From Parvularcula sp. IMCC14364 (GTDB taxonomy: Bacteria > Pseudomonadota > Alphaproteobacteria > Caulobacterales > Parvularculaceae), in assembly GCF_030758415.1 (NCBI RefSeq), contig NZ_CP132334.1, positions 1,872,001-1,936,000 of the forward strand: a DNA stretch of 64,000 nucleotides, read 5' to 3'. The notes below the pieces were generated by a model. That model worked only from the letters and a program-made list of their open reading frames with translations, was not told where the DNA came from and did not search any database. The stretch's first letter is position 1; the number at the start of each line of letters is the position of its first letter. Shown piece after piece: positions 27,825-38,034 of this stretch. The position numbers were made by a program, and so were the translations under genes.

Positions 27825-29294
27825 CTATTGTGCCAGTGTGTCCAGCTTGCCCTCCAGGGCGGCAAGCGGATCCTTTGGCTTCAGGTCATGCCTTAATTCG
27901 AAATGCAACTGTGGCTGGTCCACAGTGCCGGTTGTGCCTACTTTGGCAATCACCTGACCTTTACGGACATTTTCGCCTTTACGCACAAGCATTGCATCTG
28001 TGTGGGCATAGGCACTCACCCAGCCACCAGCATGTTTGACCAGCAAGAGATTGCCATATCCTTCCAGATCCGAGCCGCGATATACGACTTCACCATCGGC
28101 TGTCGCGCGGATCGGCGTGCCCACAGGCGCTGCGATATTGATACCATCATTACGCCGACCATCCGGTGCGAGGCCATATCCCATCACGACCATGCCTTGA
28201 ATTGGCCAGTCGAAACGAACACTGTTGGACTTCTCCGGCACCGCATAGGAAACTGATTTTGGCGCATCCGGCACAGGAGCAGCGGCTTCGCGCCGGTACG
28301 AACTGCCTGCCTGCGGATCAACATATGTGTTGCGGTTCGCATTACTGACCGGCTGCGTTGGCGCAGATTGCGTCATCGCCGCTGTGGGTTGGCCCGCAGA
28401 TGGAATGGTCAGGCGCTGCCCGACAGAAAGGGTGTAAGGCGGCGTCAGGCCGTTGGCGATGGCAACGGTTGCCACATCAAGACCATACGCGCGGGAGATC
28501 GAATAGAGCGTGTTCCCCGGCCGCACGACATAGCTTTGCGCAGCGGCCTGCTGCCGCGGCTGTGAAACTGGCTGCGGTATCGGGGCCGCTGGCTGTGGTT
28601 GAGGCGGCGGCGTATATTGTGCCTGCTGAATTTCAGGCTGACCAAGACCAGGGATCAGCAGAACTTGACCAACCTGCAACGCATACGGCGCTGGCAGCTG
28701 GTTGGCTGCGATGATTGAATTTGCCTTGATGCCACAGCGGCGCGACAGCGCATAGACAGTATCACCCGGCTGCACGCGAATATAGCCTTGGCTCAACCCT
28801 GCGGTTGCCGTGGCAGAGGACGCCCCCTGCGAATTTTCTGCAACCTGATAAATCGGATCTTTCTGATATGGACGCTGCGTCACCGGGGCCTGCATGGCCA
28901 CTTGCTGCATCGCTGTTGCGCTTGCCGGCCTGCCCTGCACCAGCGGCGTTGGTCTGCCGGAAGCCTGCACACTCGTCTGCACAGCCATATCCAGTTCATT
29001 GGAGGCATAACCATAGTCAAAACCACCGCGATCGGCTGTCTGACCCTGCATGATCTGGGATTGATCGACTGTGTCGTAAATCGGCTCCGACGCCATCATG
29101 GCCTCAATCGACTGGTCTGCACTGGCCGCGACAATGCGCGCGTCAGACCCTGTTGCCAGCGCCTGTTCGATATATTTGGGATGTGCCTTGCCGGGATCTG
29201 TCGCAAATTCCACAGGGGCGCCCTGCTCCTCAGCGAAGGCGGTCAAGCCCAGAAATGAAACACTGCCTGCCAGCAGGAAAATTTTTGCACGCAT
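27825..29294 (-). CDS. NlpD/DipM-like LysM + degenerate LytM (M23) protein
   Basis: 489 aa exported protein: signal peptide (to ~22), LysM domains at 172-215 and 255-298, a Gln/Pro linker, and a LytM/M23 domain at 360-485. The zinc/catalytic residues are mostly missing: the HxxxD motif is N382/N386 and HxH is Q462-L-H464, while H431 and H464 remain. As in NlpD, EnvC and DipM, such domains activate amidases rather than cut peptidoglycan, so a role in septum splitting is inferred. ATG 29294 has a strong ribosome-binding site (CGGAGGA). A CtrA box lies 55 bp upstream. surE is upstream, and pcm, often between them, is absent. Confidence 0.88.
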   Translation of the reverse strand: MRAKIFLLAGSVSFLGLTAFAEEQGAPVEFATDPGKAHPKYIEQALATGSDARIVAASADQSIEAMMASEPIYDTVDQSQIMQGQTADRGGFDYGYASNELDMAVQTSVQASGRPTPLVQGRPASATAMQQVAMQAPVTQRPYQKDPIYQVAENSQGASSATATAGLSQGYIRVQPGDTVYALSRRCGIKANSIIAANQLPAPYALQVGQVLLIPGLGQPEIQQAQYTPPPQPQPAAPIPQPVSQPRQQAAAQSYVVRPGNTLYSISRAYGLDVATVAIANGLTPPYTLSVGQRLTIPSAGQPTAAMTQSAPTQPVSNANRNTYVDPQAGSSYRREAAAPVPDAPKSVSYAVPEKSNSVRFDWPIQGMVVMGYGLAPDGRRNDGINIAAPVGTPIRATADGEVVYRGSDLEGYGNLLLVKHAGGWVSAYAHTDAMLVRKGENVRKGQVIAKVGTTGTVDQPQLHFELRHDLKPKDPLAALEGKLDTLAQ

Positions 29295-29348
29295 TATTAT
29301 CCTCCGGGTCACACTCGGTTAACCTCAGTTGAGAGAGTGCTGACACTT

Positions 29349-29365
29349 GGTTAATAAAGGTTTAA
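29349..29365 (-). promoter_or_regulatory. CtrA box upstream of dipM-like gene
   Basis: On the minus strand the sequence reads TTAA-ACCTTTA-TTAACC, an exact match to the TTAA-N7-TTAACC consensus. It lies 55-71 bp before the ATG at 29294, in the surE-dipM gap. Confidence 0.6.
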
Positions 29366-29383
29366 GTCCGCAATCCCTTGAAA

Positions 29384-30145
29384 CTATGAGAAAATATCAG
29401 CCAAGGCAACGCGGGCATCCTGATGGGTTAATGACAGATGCAGCGGCGTCAGGGAAATACGCCCCTCATAGATTGCCTTGAGGTCCGTGCCTGCCGGTGG
29501 ATTGGAAAGTTTGCCCTGAAAGCCGTACCAGTAATAGGTGCGGCCACGCAGGTCCATCCGCTCCTCGGCGTACAGATTGACCTGATCACGATGCCCCTGC
29601 TCGGTGACCTCCACCGGCCCGCAATCCTCCGGTGCGCAGTCCGGAAAATTGAGATTCATCACCACATCTTCCGGCCAGCCTGCAGCAATTATTTTTTTCA
29701 AAATGCCCGGCGCATGTGCCCGCGGTGTGTCCCAGCGGCAGTTATCTCGCGAAAACCGCGACAGCGACAACGCAACAGACGGAATACCCATCTGCATCCC
29801 CTGAAAGGCAGCCGCAATGGTGCCCGACAGCGTCACATCTTCGGCAATGTTCTGGCCATTATTGACCCCCGACAGGATCAGGTCCGGGGCCTTGCCATCT
29901 TTTGGCAGAATGTGGCTGGCCCCCATCTGCGCACAGTCTGTGGGCGTGCCCGCGACGGCGAATTTTTTTTCCCCCGCCACACGGATGCGCACAGGGTCGC
30001 GCAAGGTCAACGCCCGGGCAGCGCCGGACTGGTCCTCTTCCGGCGCGACGACCCAGACATCATCTGACAGGGTGCGGGCGATGTCTTCAAGAACGCTCAA
30101 CCCGTCGGCATGGATGCCGTCATCATTGGTGCAGAGAATACGCAT
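29384..30145 (-). CDS. surE: 5'/3'-nucleotidase SurE
   Basis: 253 aa metal-dependent nucleotidase that removes phosphate from nucleoside monophosphates. The N-terminal [12 protein letters not shown] carries the two Asp metal ligands, and [15 protein letters not shown] and [22 protein letters not shown] are the other family motifs. It lies 4 bp after serS and upstream of the dipM-like gene, the usual serS-surE-(pcm)-nlpD arrangement. Confidence 0.95.
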   Translation of the reverse strand: MRILCTNDDGIHADGLSVLEDIARTLSDDVWVVAPEEDQSGAARALTLRDPVRIRVAGEKKFAVAGTPTDCAQMGASHILPKDGKAPDLILSGVNNGQNIAEDVTLSGTIAAAFQGMQMGIPSVALSLSRFSRDNCRWDTPRAHAPGILKKIIAAGWPEDVVMNLNFPDCAPEDCGPVEVTEQGHRDQVNLYAEERMDLRGRTYYWYGFQGKLSNPPAGTDLKAIYEGRISLTPLHLSLTHQDARVALADIFS

Positions 30146-30149
30146 GACC

Positions 30150-31924
<1,775 letters not shown>

Positions 31925-33415
31925 ATGAGCCAGCCGCTTCTCCTCGCCATTGACCAGGGCACCACATCCTCCCGCGCAATCGTGTTCTCCCTGCAAGGTG
32001 ATATTGTCGCGGTGAGCCAGCAGGAATTTCCGCAAATATATCCGGCGGAAGGCTGGGTGGAGCATGACCCGGAGGCGATCTGGGAAACAACGCTCGCAAC
32101 GGCACGCGAAGCTGTCAGCATGGCTGAGGCCAAAGGCGGCACCGTGAAGGCGATTGGTATTACCAACCAGCGGGAGACAACAATCGTCTGGGACCGGACG
32201 ACGGGGATGCCTATTGGCAATGCCATTGTCTGGCAGGACCGGCGCACGGCCAATGTCTGTCGGGATTTACGCGCCGATAATGTCGAAGATATGGTGCGCG
32301 AGAAAACGGGCCTGTTGCTCGACCCTTATTTCTCGGCCACCAAAATTGCCTGGCTGCTGGATCATGTGGAAGGCGCCCGGGCCAAGGCGGATGCCGGCAA
32401 GCTCGCCTTTGGCACCGTAGACTCATTCCTGCTCTGGCACCTGACCGATGGCAAGGTGCATGCCACCGACGCCACCAATGCCAGCCGCACCTCCCTGTTC
32501 AACATCAAAACCAATGAATGGGACGATGAATTGCTGCGGCTGTTCAAGGTGCCGCGCGCGATGATGCCCGAAGTGAAAGACTGCGCGGCAGATTTCGGCA
32601 TGACGGCACCTGCTGTTTTCGGCCGGGAAATCCCGATCCTGGGGATTGCGGGGGACCAGCAGGCTGCCGCGATTGGTCAGTGCTGCTTCACCACCGGGGA
32701 AACCAAAAGCACCTATGGCACAGGCTGTTTCGTCCTGGTGCAGACGGGTGAAGAAATGCTGCTGTCGCAAAACCGGCTGCTATCAACCATCGCCTATCGC
32801 CTTGAGGGCAAGCCGACCTATGCGCTGGAAGGGTCCATTTTCATGGCTGGCGCTGCGGTGCAATGGCTGCGTGATGAAATGCAGATCATCAAACACGCTG
32901 CTGAAACAGAAGGTATGGCCCGGGGCATTGGCGGCACACAAGGGGTTTACATTGTGCCGGCCTTTACCGGCCTTGGGGCACCTCACTGGTCCCCCGATGC
33001 CAGAGGGGCAATCTTCGGCCTGATGCGGTCCACGGGCAAGGCAGAGCTGATCCGTGCGACGCTTGAGTCGGTCGCTTATCAGACAGCGGATCTTTTCACT
33101 GCACTGGCACAGGATGGCATCTCGCCGACATCCGTGAAGGTCGATGGCGGCATGGTCATGAATGACTGGATGGTGCAGTTCCTGTCGGATGTGCTGACCT
33201 TGCCGGTGCAACGCCCGAAAGTGATGGAGACAACAGCACTGGGCGCGGCGGCGCTGGCCGGCCTGCAGGCGGGGCTTTACGGCTCCCTGCAGGATTTTGC
33301 TGGTGTCTGGCAGGAGGATGCAAGTTTCACCCCGACGATGGCAGATGCCGAGCGCCAGCAGCTTTTACAGGGCTGGCACAAGGCTGTTCAGTGTACGCTG
33401 GCATTCAGTCAGTAA
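31925..33415 (+). CDS. glpK: Glycerol kinase
   Basis: 496 aa FGGY-family kinase that phosphorylates glycerol to sn-glycerol 3-phosphate. The sequence follows GlpK throughout: [14 protein letters not shown] at the start, [40 protein letters not shown] and [14 protein letters not shown]. Length is as expected. No glpF, glpD or glpR is next to it. It is convergent with prpC, one base between the stop codons. Confidence 0.97.
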   Translation: MSQPLLLAIDQGTTSSRAIVFSLQGDIVAVSQQEFPQIYPAEGWVEHDPEAIWETTLATAREAVSMAEAKGGTVKAIGITNQRETTIVWDRTTGMPIGNAIVWQDRRTANVCRDLRADNVEDMVREKTGLLLDPYFSATKIAWLLDHVEGARAKADAGKLAFGTVDSFLLWHLTDGKVHATDATNASRTSLFNIKTNEWDDELLRLFKVPRAMMPEVKDCAADFGMTAPAVFGREIPILGIAGDQQAAAIGQCCFTTGETKSTYGTGCFVLVQTGEEMLLSQNRLLSTIAYRLEGKPTYALEGSIFMAGAAVQWLRDEMQIIKHAAETEGMARGIGGTQGVYIVPAFTGLGAPHWSPDARGAIFGLMRSTGKAELIRATLESVAYQTADLFTALAQDGISPTSVKVDGGMVMNDWMVQFLSDVLTLPVQRPKVMETTALGAAALAGLQAGLYGSLQDFAGVWQEDASFTPTMADAERQQLLQGWHKAVQCTLAFSQ

Positions 33416-33416
33416 T

Positions 33417-34550
33417 TTACCGCGCGCTCATTGGCGGAACATCGCGCTGGTCTTCGCCGGTGTAGTTGGACAATGGGCGAATCAGCTTGTTGTCGCCAAG
33501 CTGCTCCATGATATGCGCCGTCCAGCCGGTGATCCGTGACATGACGAAAATAGGCGTGAACATGGGGATTTCAAAGCCCATCAGATAATAGGCCGGACCC
33601 GCCGGGAAATCGAGATTCGGGTAGATGCCTTTTTCGGAAACCATGGTCTCGTCAAGAATGCGCGACATTTCCCAGTATTTTCTGGCTTCGTCCGTGTCGA
33701 TAATATCGACCATTTTCTTGTAGGCATCTGTCATGGTTGGCACACGGCTGTCACCAGAGCGATAGACGCGGTGGCCGAACCCCATGATCTTTTTCTTGGT
33801 GGCCAGCGCATCCAGCATCCAGGCTCTGGCATTTTCCGCCGTTCCAACTTCCTGAAGCATATACATGACAGCCTCGTTCGCACCGCCATGAAGCGGGCCT
33901 TTGAGGGAACCGATGGCGCCGGTGACGGCTGAATAGATGCCGGACAGGGACGAGGCAATAACGCGCGATGTGAATGTGGAAGCGTTGAAGGAATGTTCCG
34001 CATACAGCGTCATTGAAATATCAAAACACTTGACGGTCTCTTCGGCGGGCACTTCGCCAAAACACATATGGAAAAAGTTCTCCGAAAAGCCGAGGGAAGA
34101 ATCGGGTGCGATCGGCTCCTTGCCGTTGCGCAAACGGAAATCCGTCGCGACGATCTGCGGTATTTTCGCATACATCAGCATCGCACGCTCATAGAGATCT
34201 TCTGTGGCATGATCCTCAATATCGCGATCTTCAAGGCCCAGAAAACTGACGGCCGTGCGCAAGGTTGCCATCGGGTGCGCGTCCTTGGGAAACTTCCGCA
34301 TGACACTGATAAGGTCATCTGACAGACCGCGCAGGGATTTTTCTTTGGCGTTGAATTCATCGAGCTGGCTCTGGTTCGGTAATTCCTTGTTCCAGATCAG
34401 ATAGGCCGTTTCCTCAAACCGGCATTGTGTCGCCAGATCCTGGACAGCATAACCACGATAGGTCAATGAATTCGTTTCAGGCATGACCTTGGAAACCGCT
34501 GTGTCATCAGTCATCACGCCTGCCAGGCCGTATTTTACATCGTCACTCAT
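33417..34550 (-). CDS. prpC: 2-methylcitrate synthase
   Basis: 377 aa citrate-synthase-fold enzyme condensing propionyl-CoA with oxaloacetate in the methylcitrate cycle. Catalytic-region sequences PLHGGANEAVM, MGFGHRVYRSGDSR and the late PAYYLMGFEIPMFTPIFV fit PrpC rather than the longer hexameric GltA. It has a strong ribosome-binding site (GAGGAGAAAAGCG). It is the last gene of the prp operon, set off by a 130-bp gap. Citrate synthase activity as well is possible, as in many PrpC. Confidence 0.93.
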   Translation of the reverse strand: MSDDVKYGLAGVMTDDTAVSKVMPETNSLTYRGYAVQDLATQCRFEETAYLIWNKELPNQSQLDEFNAKEKSLRGLSDDLISVMRKFPKDAHPMATLRTAVSFLGLEDRDIEDHATEDLYERAMLMYAKIPQIVATDFRLRNGKEPIAPDSSLGFSENFFHMCFGEVPAEETVKCFDISMTLYAEHSFNASTFTSRVIASSLSGIYSAVTGAIGSLKGPLHGGANEAVMYMLQEVGTAENARAWMLDALATKKKIMGFGHRVYRSGDSRVPTMTDAYKKMVDIIDTDEARKYWEMSRILDETMVSEKGIYPNLDFPAGPAYYLMGFEIPMFTPIFVMSRITGWTAHIMEQLGDNKLIRPLSNYTGEDQRDVPPMSAR

Positions 34551-34680
34551 CGCTTTTCTCCTCTTTATGTTTCTCTAACCCTGTCCTTCGCAAACGCTCA
34601 GGACAAAGGCTTATTTCATGAGGACTTGCCTCAAATTTTATCCCTACCCTGAGCAGGCATCTCAGCGCCGTGCAAAGGGT

Positions 34681-35025
34681 TCAGTTCCGTCCTTGCGGGC
34701 CTGAATAGGCCCTTTCAACTTTTGCTACACGTAATTCATAATGGGCGTACCAGTCGGTTTTGCCGCTTTCCTGCGCCGCCGCATGGTCAGCGTGCATTTT
34801 CCAGTTTCTGATGGCTTCTTCCGTCTCCCAGTAGGAAACAGTAATCCCGAAACCGGTATCATCCCGCGTGCTTTCAAGGCCCAGATAGCCGGGCATGTCC
34901 TGTGCAATCTCAGCCAGTTGCTCTGCTGCCTGCTCATATGCAGATTCCCCCTGCGCAGTGCGCTGATTGGCGAAGATGACCGCATAATAAGGCGGGGTCA
35001 GATTCTCGCTAAAACGACCTGTCAC
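34681..35025 (-). CDS. Antibiotic-biosynthesis-monooxygenase (ABM) fold protein
   Basis: 114 aa dimeric ferredoxin-like fold protein. YYAVIFANQRTA, GYLGLESTRDDTGFGITVSYWETEEAIRNW and HELR-like C-terminal YELRVAKVER match the ABM/YdhR-type family, whose members are monooxygenases, heme-degrading enzymes or have no known activity. It overlaps the upstream gene by ATGA (35022-35025). Its place inside the prp operon suggests a link to propionate metabolism, but the reaction is unknown. Confidence 0.75.
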   Translation of the reverse strand: MTGRFSENLTPPYYAVIFANQRTAQGESAYEQAAEQLAEIAQDMPGYLGLESTRDDTGFGITVSYWETEEAIRNWKMHADHAAAQESGKTDWYAHYELRVAKVERAYSGPQGRN

Positions 35026-35354
35026 TCTGTGTCACTTTCCGGCAGATCAACTTCACATTTTTTAAGGCCCGCTTCGAGTACACCTTCGTGCAAGCCATAG
35101 CCCATCATCCGTTCACAGCCGAATTTTTCTCCGTCAGCAAGGTCATTGGCAATGCAATAGTTATATACGTCCCGCTTGTAGTCATTGACGAACCCGAAAA
35201 GGCAGGCGTTGTCTTCACCACGCGCCTCATTAAAGGCCGCGATGATGGCGGCGCTTTCTTCCTGCGTGTATTCACTGCGGTCAATACGCGGGTCTTGTTC
35301 AGGTACGCTGACCTGCGACAACGCTACGGCTACCAGCAATGACGAGATGAACAT
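35022..35354 (-). CDS. Small secreted four-cysteine protein of unknown function
   Basis: 110 aa. A hydrophobic N-terminus (MFISSLLVAVALSQVSV) looks like a signal peptide, and the mature part is acidic with four cysteines (NACLFG, NYCIA, FGCER, KKCEV), suggesting two disulfides in the periplasm. No family recognised. It lies between prpB (35 bp) and the ABM gene (4-bp overlap), so it is co-transcribed with the methylcitrate genes. Confidence 0.65.
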   Translation of the reverse strand: MFISSLLVAVALSQVSVPEQDPRIDRSEYTQEESAAIIAAFNEARGEDNACLFGFVNDYKRDVYNYCIANDLADGEKFGCERMMGYGLHEGVLEAGLKKCEVDLPESDTE

Positions 35355-35389
35355 GCTCTTCTGCTCCCTTTGGATCTATTCCAACTACC

Positions 35390-36301
35390 CTACTCCATCG
35401 GCGTATCAGTGACTTCAAAATTGAACAGGCCCTGATCGAACTGATTATATTCCTCATACCGCAAGAGGTCATACAGATCACGGCGGTGCTGCATCTGGTC
35501 AAGGATACCGTTCTGGTCACCATCGCGCAGGATTGCCTCAAGACCACGATCCGCCTCCCCCATGGCAAGGCGCAATGTGGTGACCGGGTAAATGACCACG
35601 TTGAAACCAAGCTCTTCCAGCTCTTTTTTATTCAGCAGACGGCTTTTACCGAATTCTGTCATATTAGCGAGGATCGGCACATCCAGCGCTTCACGAACAG
35701 CTTCAAACTCCTGCTCGGATTTCATTGCTTCGGGGAAGATCATGTCAGCGCCGGCATCAACATAGGCTTTCATCCGGTCGATCGCCTTGTCGAGCCCCTC
35801 AACCGCCCGCGCGTCAGAGCGCGCAATCAACACAAAATTTTCGTCCAGTTTGGCATCCGCTGCCGCGCGCACACGCTGCACCATGGTCTGTGTATCCACA
35901 ATTTCCTTGCCATCAAGGTGACCGCAGCGCTTTGGCATGACCTGATCTTCGATATGGCACCCGGCAAGCCCTGCTTCTTCCATCAAACGGATGGTCCGTG
36001 CCGCAGACATAGGCTCACCAAAGCCGGTGTCTATATCAATAAAAGCAGGCAGGTCGGTGACGCGGGCAATCTGCTGGCCGCGCGTGACAAACTCCTGCTG
36101 ATTGGCAATCCCGATATCAGGCAGACAGAGATCTGCTGCCATCACCGCGCCGGAGATGTAAATACCGTCAAATCCCTTTCGCTCAATCAGTTGCGCACAA
36201 AGCGGATTAAACGCGCCGGGAAACTGGTGCAATTTTCCATCATCCAGCATATCACGAAAATCTAGACGCTTTTGCGCGGCAGTTTTCTTTGTAAAGAGCA
36301 T
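35390..36301 (-). CDS. prpB: 2-methylisocitrate lyase
   Basis: 303 aa member of the isocitrate lyase/PEP mutase family that cleaves 2-methylisocitrate to pyruvate and succinate. FIDIDTGFGEP carries metal-binding Asp residues, and PKRCGHLDGKE is the PrpB form of the catalytic-loop KKCGH motif with its Cys. LIARSDARAVEG is also conserved. It belongs to the prp operon, two bases after the glycine-rich mini protein. Confidence 0.95.
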   Translation of the reverse strand: MLFTKKTAAQKRLDFRDMLDDGKLHQFPGAFNPLCAQLIERKGFDGIYISGAVMAADLCLPDIGIANQQEFVTRGQQIARVTDLPAFIDIDTGFGEPMSAARTIRLMEEAGLAGCHIEDQVMPKRCGHLDGKEIVDTQTMVQRVRAAADAKLDENFVLIARSDARAVEGLDKAIDRMKAYVDAGADMIFPEAMKSEQEFEAVREALDVPILANMTEFGKSRLLNKKELEELGFNVVIYPVTTLRLAMGEADRGLEAILRDGDQNGILDQMQHRRDLYDLLRYEEYNQFDQGLFNFEVTDTPME

Positions 36302-36303
36302 AT

Positions 36304-36501
36304 TCAGTCCTTTTTATCTGTTGGCTCGGATTTATCTCCGCCGTCTTTCGTATCAGCCTGACTGAGTGCCGTGCCAAGGCCAGCCCCGATGGCCACACCA
36401 AGAGCGATGCCAAGACCGATATTGTCCAACGCAACGCCCAACGCGACGCCAATCGAAATGCCAACCCCGATCCCTATGGGTAATCCCGCTTCCTTCACCA
36501 C
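36304..36501 (-). CDS. Glycine-zipper mini membrane protein (65 aa)
   Basis: 65 aa. Residues ~5-48 are almost entirely Gly, Ile, Val, Ala and Leu with repeated GxxxG spacing (IGIGVGISIGVALGVAL, then IALGVAIGAGLGTAL) broken by DN, suggesting a membrane hairpin that packs by glycine zippers. The short C-terminal tail is charged (Lys/Asp/Glu). No known family assigned. A similar 79-aa protein lies on the other side of the lipoprotein hydrolase. In the prp operon, 2 bp before prpB. Confidence 0.7.
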   Translation of the reverse strand: MVKEAGLPIGIGVGISIGVALGVALDNIGLGIALGVAIGAGLGTALSQADTKDGGDKSEPTDKKD

Positions 36502-36510
36502 TCACTCCCT

Positions 36511-37326
36511 TTATTTGTTTGCGATGCCGTTGAGCCAGGCAAGTATCAGCGCTCTTGCCGACGCCATGTCAGCGCCTGTGCGTTCATCAACCAGCATGGA
36601 TGAGCCGTGCACACCGTTTTCTATAACCTCAAATGAGACATCGCTGGCAACGAGGATGTCCCGTTGCTCAACCGCACTTTCGCGCTCCATTTCAGATGCC
36701 GGACGCAGAACAAAAACAGGCACGTCTATGGCATCCACATAATCCCTTGCACGGCAGTCAACCATCGGGCCGCCCGACGCCGGCGAAAAAGAAAGGACGC
36801 CATCAACAGCGCCAGCATTTTCAGCGGCGATCTGGAAGACCAGAGCCGCCGAATAGCTGGAGCCCCAGATGATAACCGGTGCCCCTTCTGATAGATCAGT
36901 TGTGTTCAGCACCGCCGCTTCCAGGTCCGGATAGGCGTCACAGAAGCTGACTTCATCCTGATTGAGCGCCGCCGCAGTGCGATTTTCGCCGCCATGGATG
37001 TCGCCGCCTTTGCGCTGATCCCACACGATCGTGCGGAAACCAGCTTCATTCAACCAGGGGACAATCGGACCATATTCAGCACGGCCATTACTGCCCCCCT
37101 GATGAAACAGATGAATAAGCGGCGTGTCCGGACCAAGACCGGCAAAAGATTTTGTGCCATGCACAATAATACCATCGGCACTCGTCACGCTCAGCTCTGG
37201 CGAGGCTTTGGAAACTGCCTCTACTTGCGTCTGAGGCTCTGCTTGTTGCTGGCTACATGCCGCCAGTGTCAACGAAACCGCGAGAAGGAGGGCGACAGAT
37301 ACAGCATTTTTGAAGATGCGGGTCAT
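36511..37326 (-). CDS. Lipoprotein alpha/beta hydrolase
   Basis: 271 aa. The signal peptide ends in LTLAAC with lipobox Cys24, so the protein is lipid-anchored. The rest is an alpha/beta hydrolase: HQGGSNG near the oxyanion position, WDQRKGGD, nucleophile elbow GSSYSAA (GxSxxA rather than GxSxG), a putative Asp in the FVLRPASEMERE region, and His in NGVHGSS. Similar to dienelactone-hydrolase/esterase-type proteins; substrate unknown. It overlaps the upstream 79-aa gene by ATGA and is flanked on both sides by glycine-zipper mini proteins. Confidence 0.75.
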   Translation of the reverse strand: MTRIFKNAVSVALLLAVSLTLAACSQQQAEPQTQVEAVSKASPELSVTSADGIIVHGTKSFAGLGPDTPLIHLFHQGGSNGRAEYGPIVPWLNEAGFRTIVWDQRKGGDIHGGENRTAAALNQDEVSFCDAYPDLEAAVLNTTDLSEGAPVIIWGSSYSAALVFQIAAENAGAVDGVLSFSPASGGPMVDCRARDYVDAIDVPVFVLRPASEMERESAVEQRDILVASDVSFEVIENGVHGSSMLVDERTGADMASARALILAWLNGIANK

Positions 37327-37562
37327 TTATCCTTCTCCTCCTGTTCCTCTTTTTCCTGATTGTCCTCTTTTTCCTGATTGTCCTCTTTTTCCTCAGCGTC
37401 CTGCTTCAGCTTGTCAAAGGCCATGCTGAAAGCGGGAGACAGTGCAATGCCCATCCCCATACCCATAGCAATGCCGAGAGCAAAATTATCAAAGAGCAAA
37501 CCGTATGACATGCTGAACATGACACCGATGGCAATGCCGATTGCCAGACCTTGTCCATTCAT
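37323..37562 (-). CDS. Glycine-zipper mini membrane protein with charged repeat tail (79 aa)
   Basis: 79 aa. Residues ~4-50 form two Gly/Ala/Met-rich hydrophobic segments (IGIAIGVMFSMSYGLLF and FALGIAMGMGMGIAL) joined by a DN-containing turn, as in the 65-aa neighbour. The tail is a highly charged repeat (EKEDNQ twice, then EKEEQEEKDK) made by an 18-bp DNA tandem repeat. The two mini proteins look like paralogues with different tails. No family recognised. Co-directional in the prp operon; coupled to the lipoprotein hydrolase by a 4-bp overlap. Confidence 0.7.
   Translation of the reverse strand: MNGQGLAIGIAIGVMFSMSYGLLFDNFALGIAMGMGMGIALSPAFSMAFDKLKQDAEEKEDNQEKEDNQEKEEQEEKDK
37346..37393 (-). 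repeat. 18-bp tandem repeat inside mini protein gene
   Basis: The unit CCTCTTTTTCCTGATTGT (plus strand) occurs at 37346-37363 and 37364-37381, with a partial third copy to 37393. It encodes the EKEDNQ repeats. Copy number could vary by slippage without changing frame. Confidence 0.85.
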
Positions 37563-37580
37563 GTGTTTGTTCTCCTTTTC

Positions 37581-38018
37581 CTAAGCCAGCAATTTGAAAC
37601 TGGCTGACGCCCGCGCAACGGTATCGCCATCTGCTGTGACCAAGGCATCCACAAACCCAATGGACCGGCCCGCTTTCACAATCCGTGGCTCAATCTGGAG
37701 CCATTGGCCGAGCTTCGCTGACGACGCATAATCAATCTGCAAACTGATTGTGACCGCGCCGATTTTGTTGTCGCTGCCTGCAGCTTTCATCATCGCCATG
37801 ACATAACTATAGCCCATGGCATTGTCTGCCAGCGCTGCGATCACACCGCCATGCACCAGACCACGAGAGTTGCAATGGGCATCATCCAGGCGCAGGCCGA
37901 TTTGCAGGACATCATTCTGAACACGCGAGAACAACGGCTCCCAGGGGTCCGTGACACGACTTTTGCGTGTATGCGGCCTGAACCCCTCGGGGGCATTTAT
38001 GTCTGGCTTATCGGTCAT
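37581..38018 (-). CDS. Hotdog-fold acyl-CoA thioesterase (PaaI-like)
   Basis: 145 aa. The hotdog signature is clear: NSRGLVHGGVIAALADNAMGY (active-site HGG and following helix) and TISLQIDYASSAKLGQWL. PaaI-type enzymes hydrolyse acyl-CoAs. In this operon it may relieve propionyl-CoA or methylcitryl-CoA build-up; that is inference. It follows prpD by 16 bp. Confidence 0.85.
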   Translation of the reverse strand: MTDKPDINAPEGFRPHTRKSRVTDPWEPLFSRVQNDVLQIGLRLDDAHCNSRGLVHGGVIAALADNAMGYSYVMAMMKAAGSDNKIGAVTISLQIDYASSAKLGQWLQIEPRIVKAGRSIGFVDALVTADGDTVARASASFKLLA

Positions 38019-38034
38019 GCTCTGCGGCGTTGGC

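Noticed and set aside
37346-37393. Tandem repeat as a CRISPR-like array
   Set aside because: Adjacent copies without spacers, in frame inside a gene.
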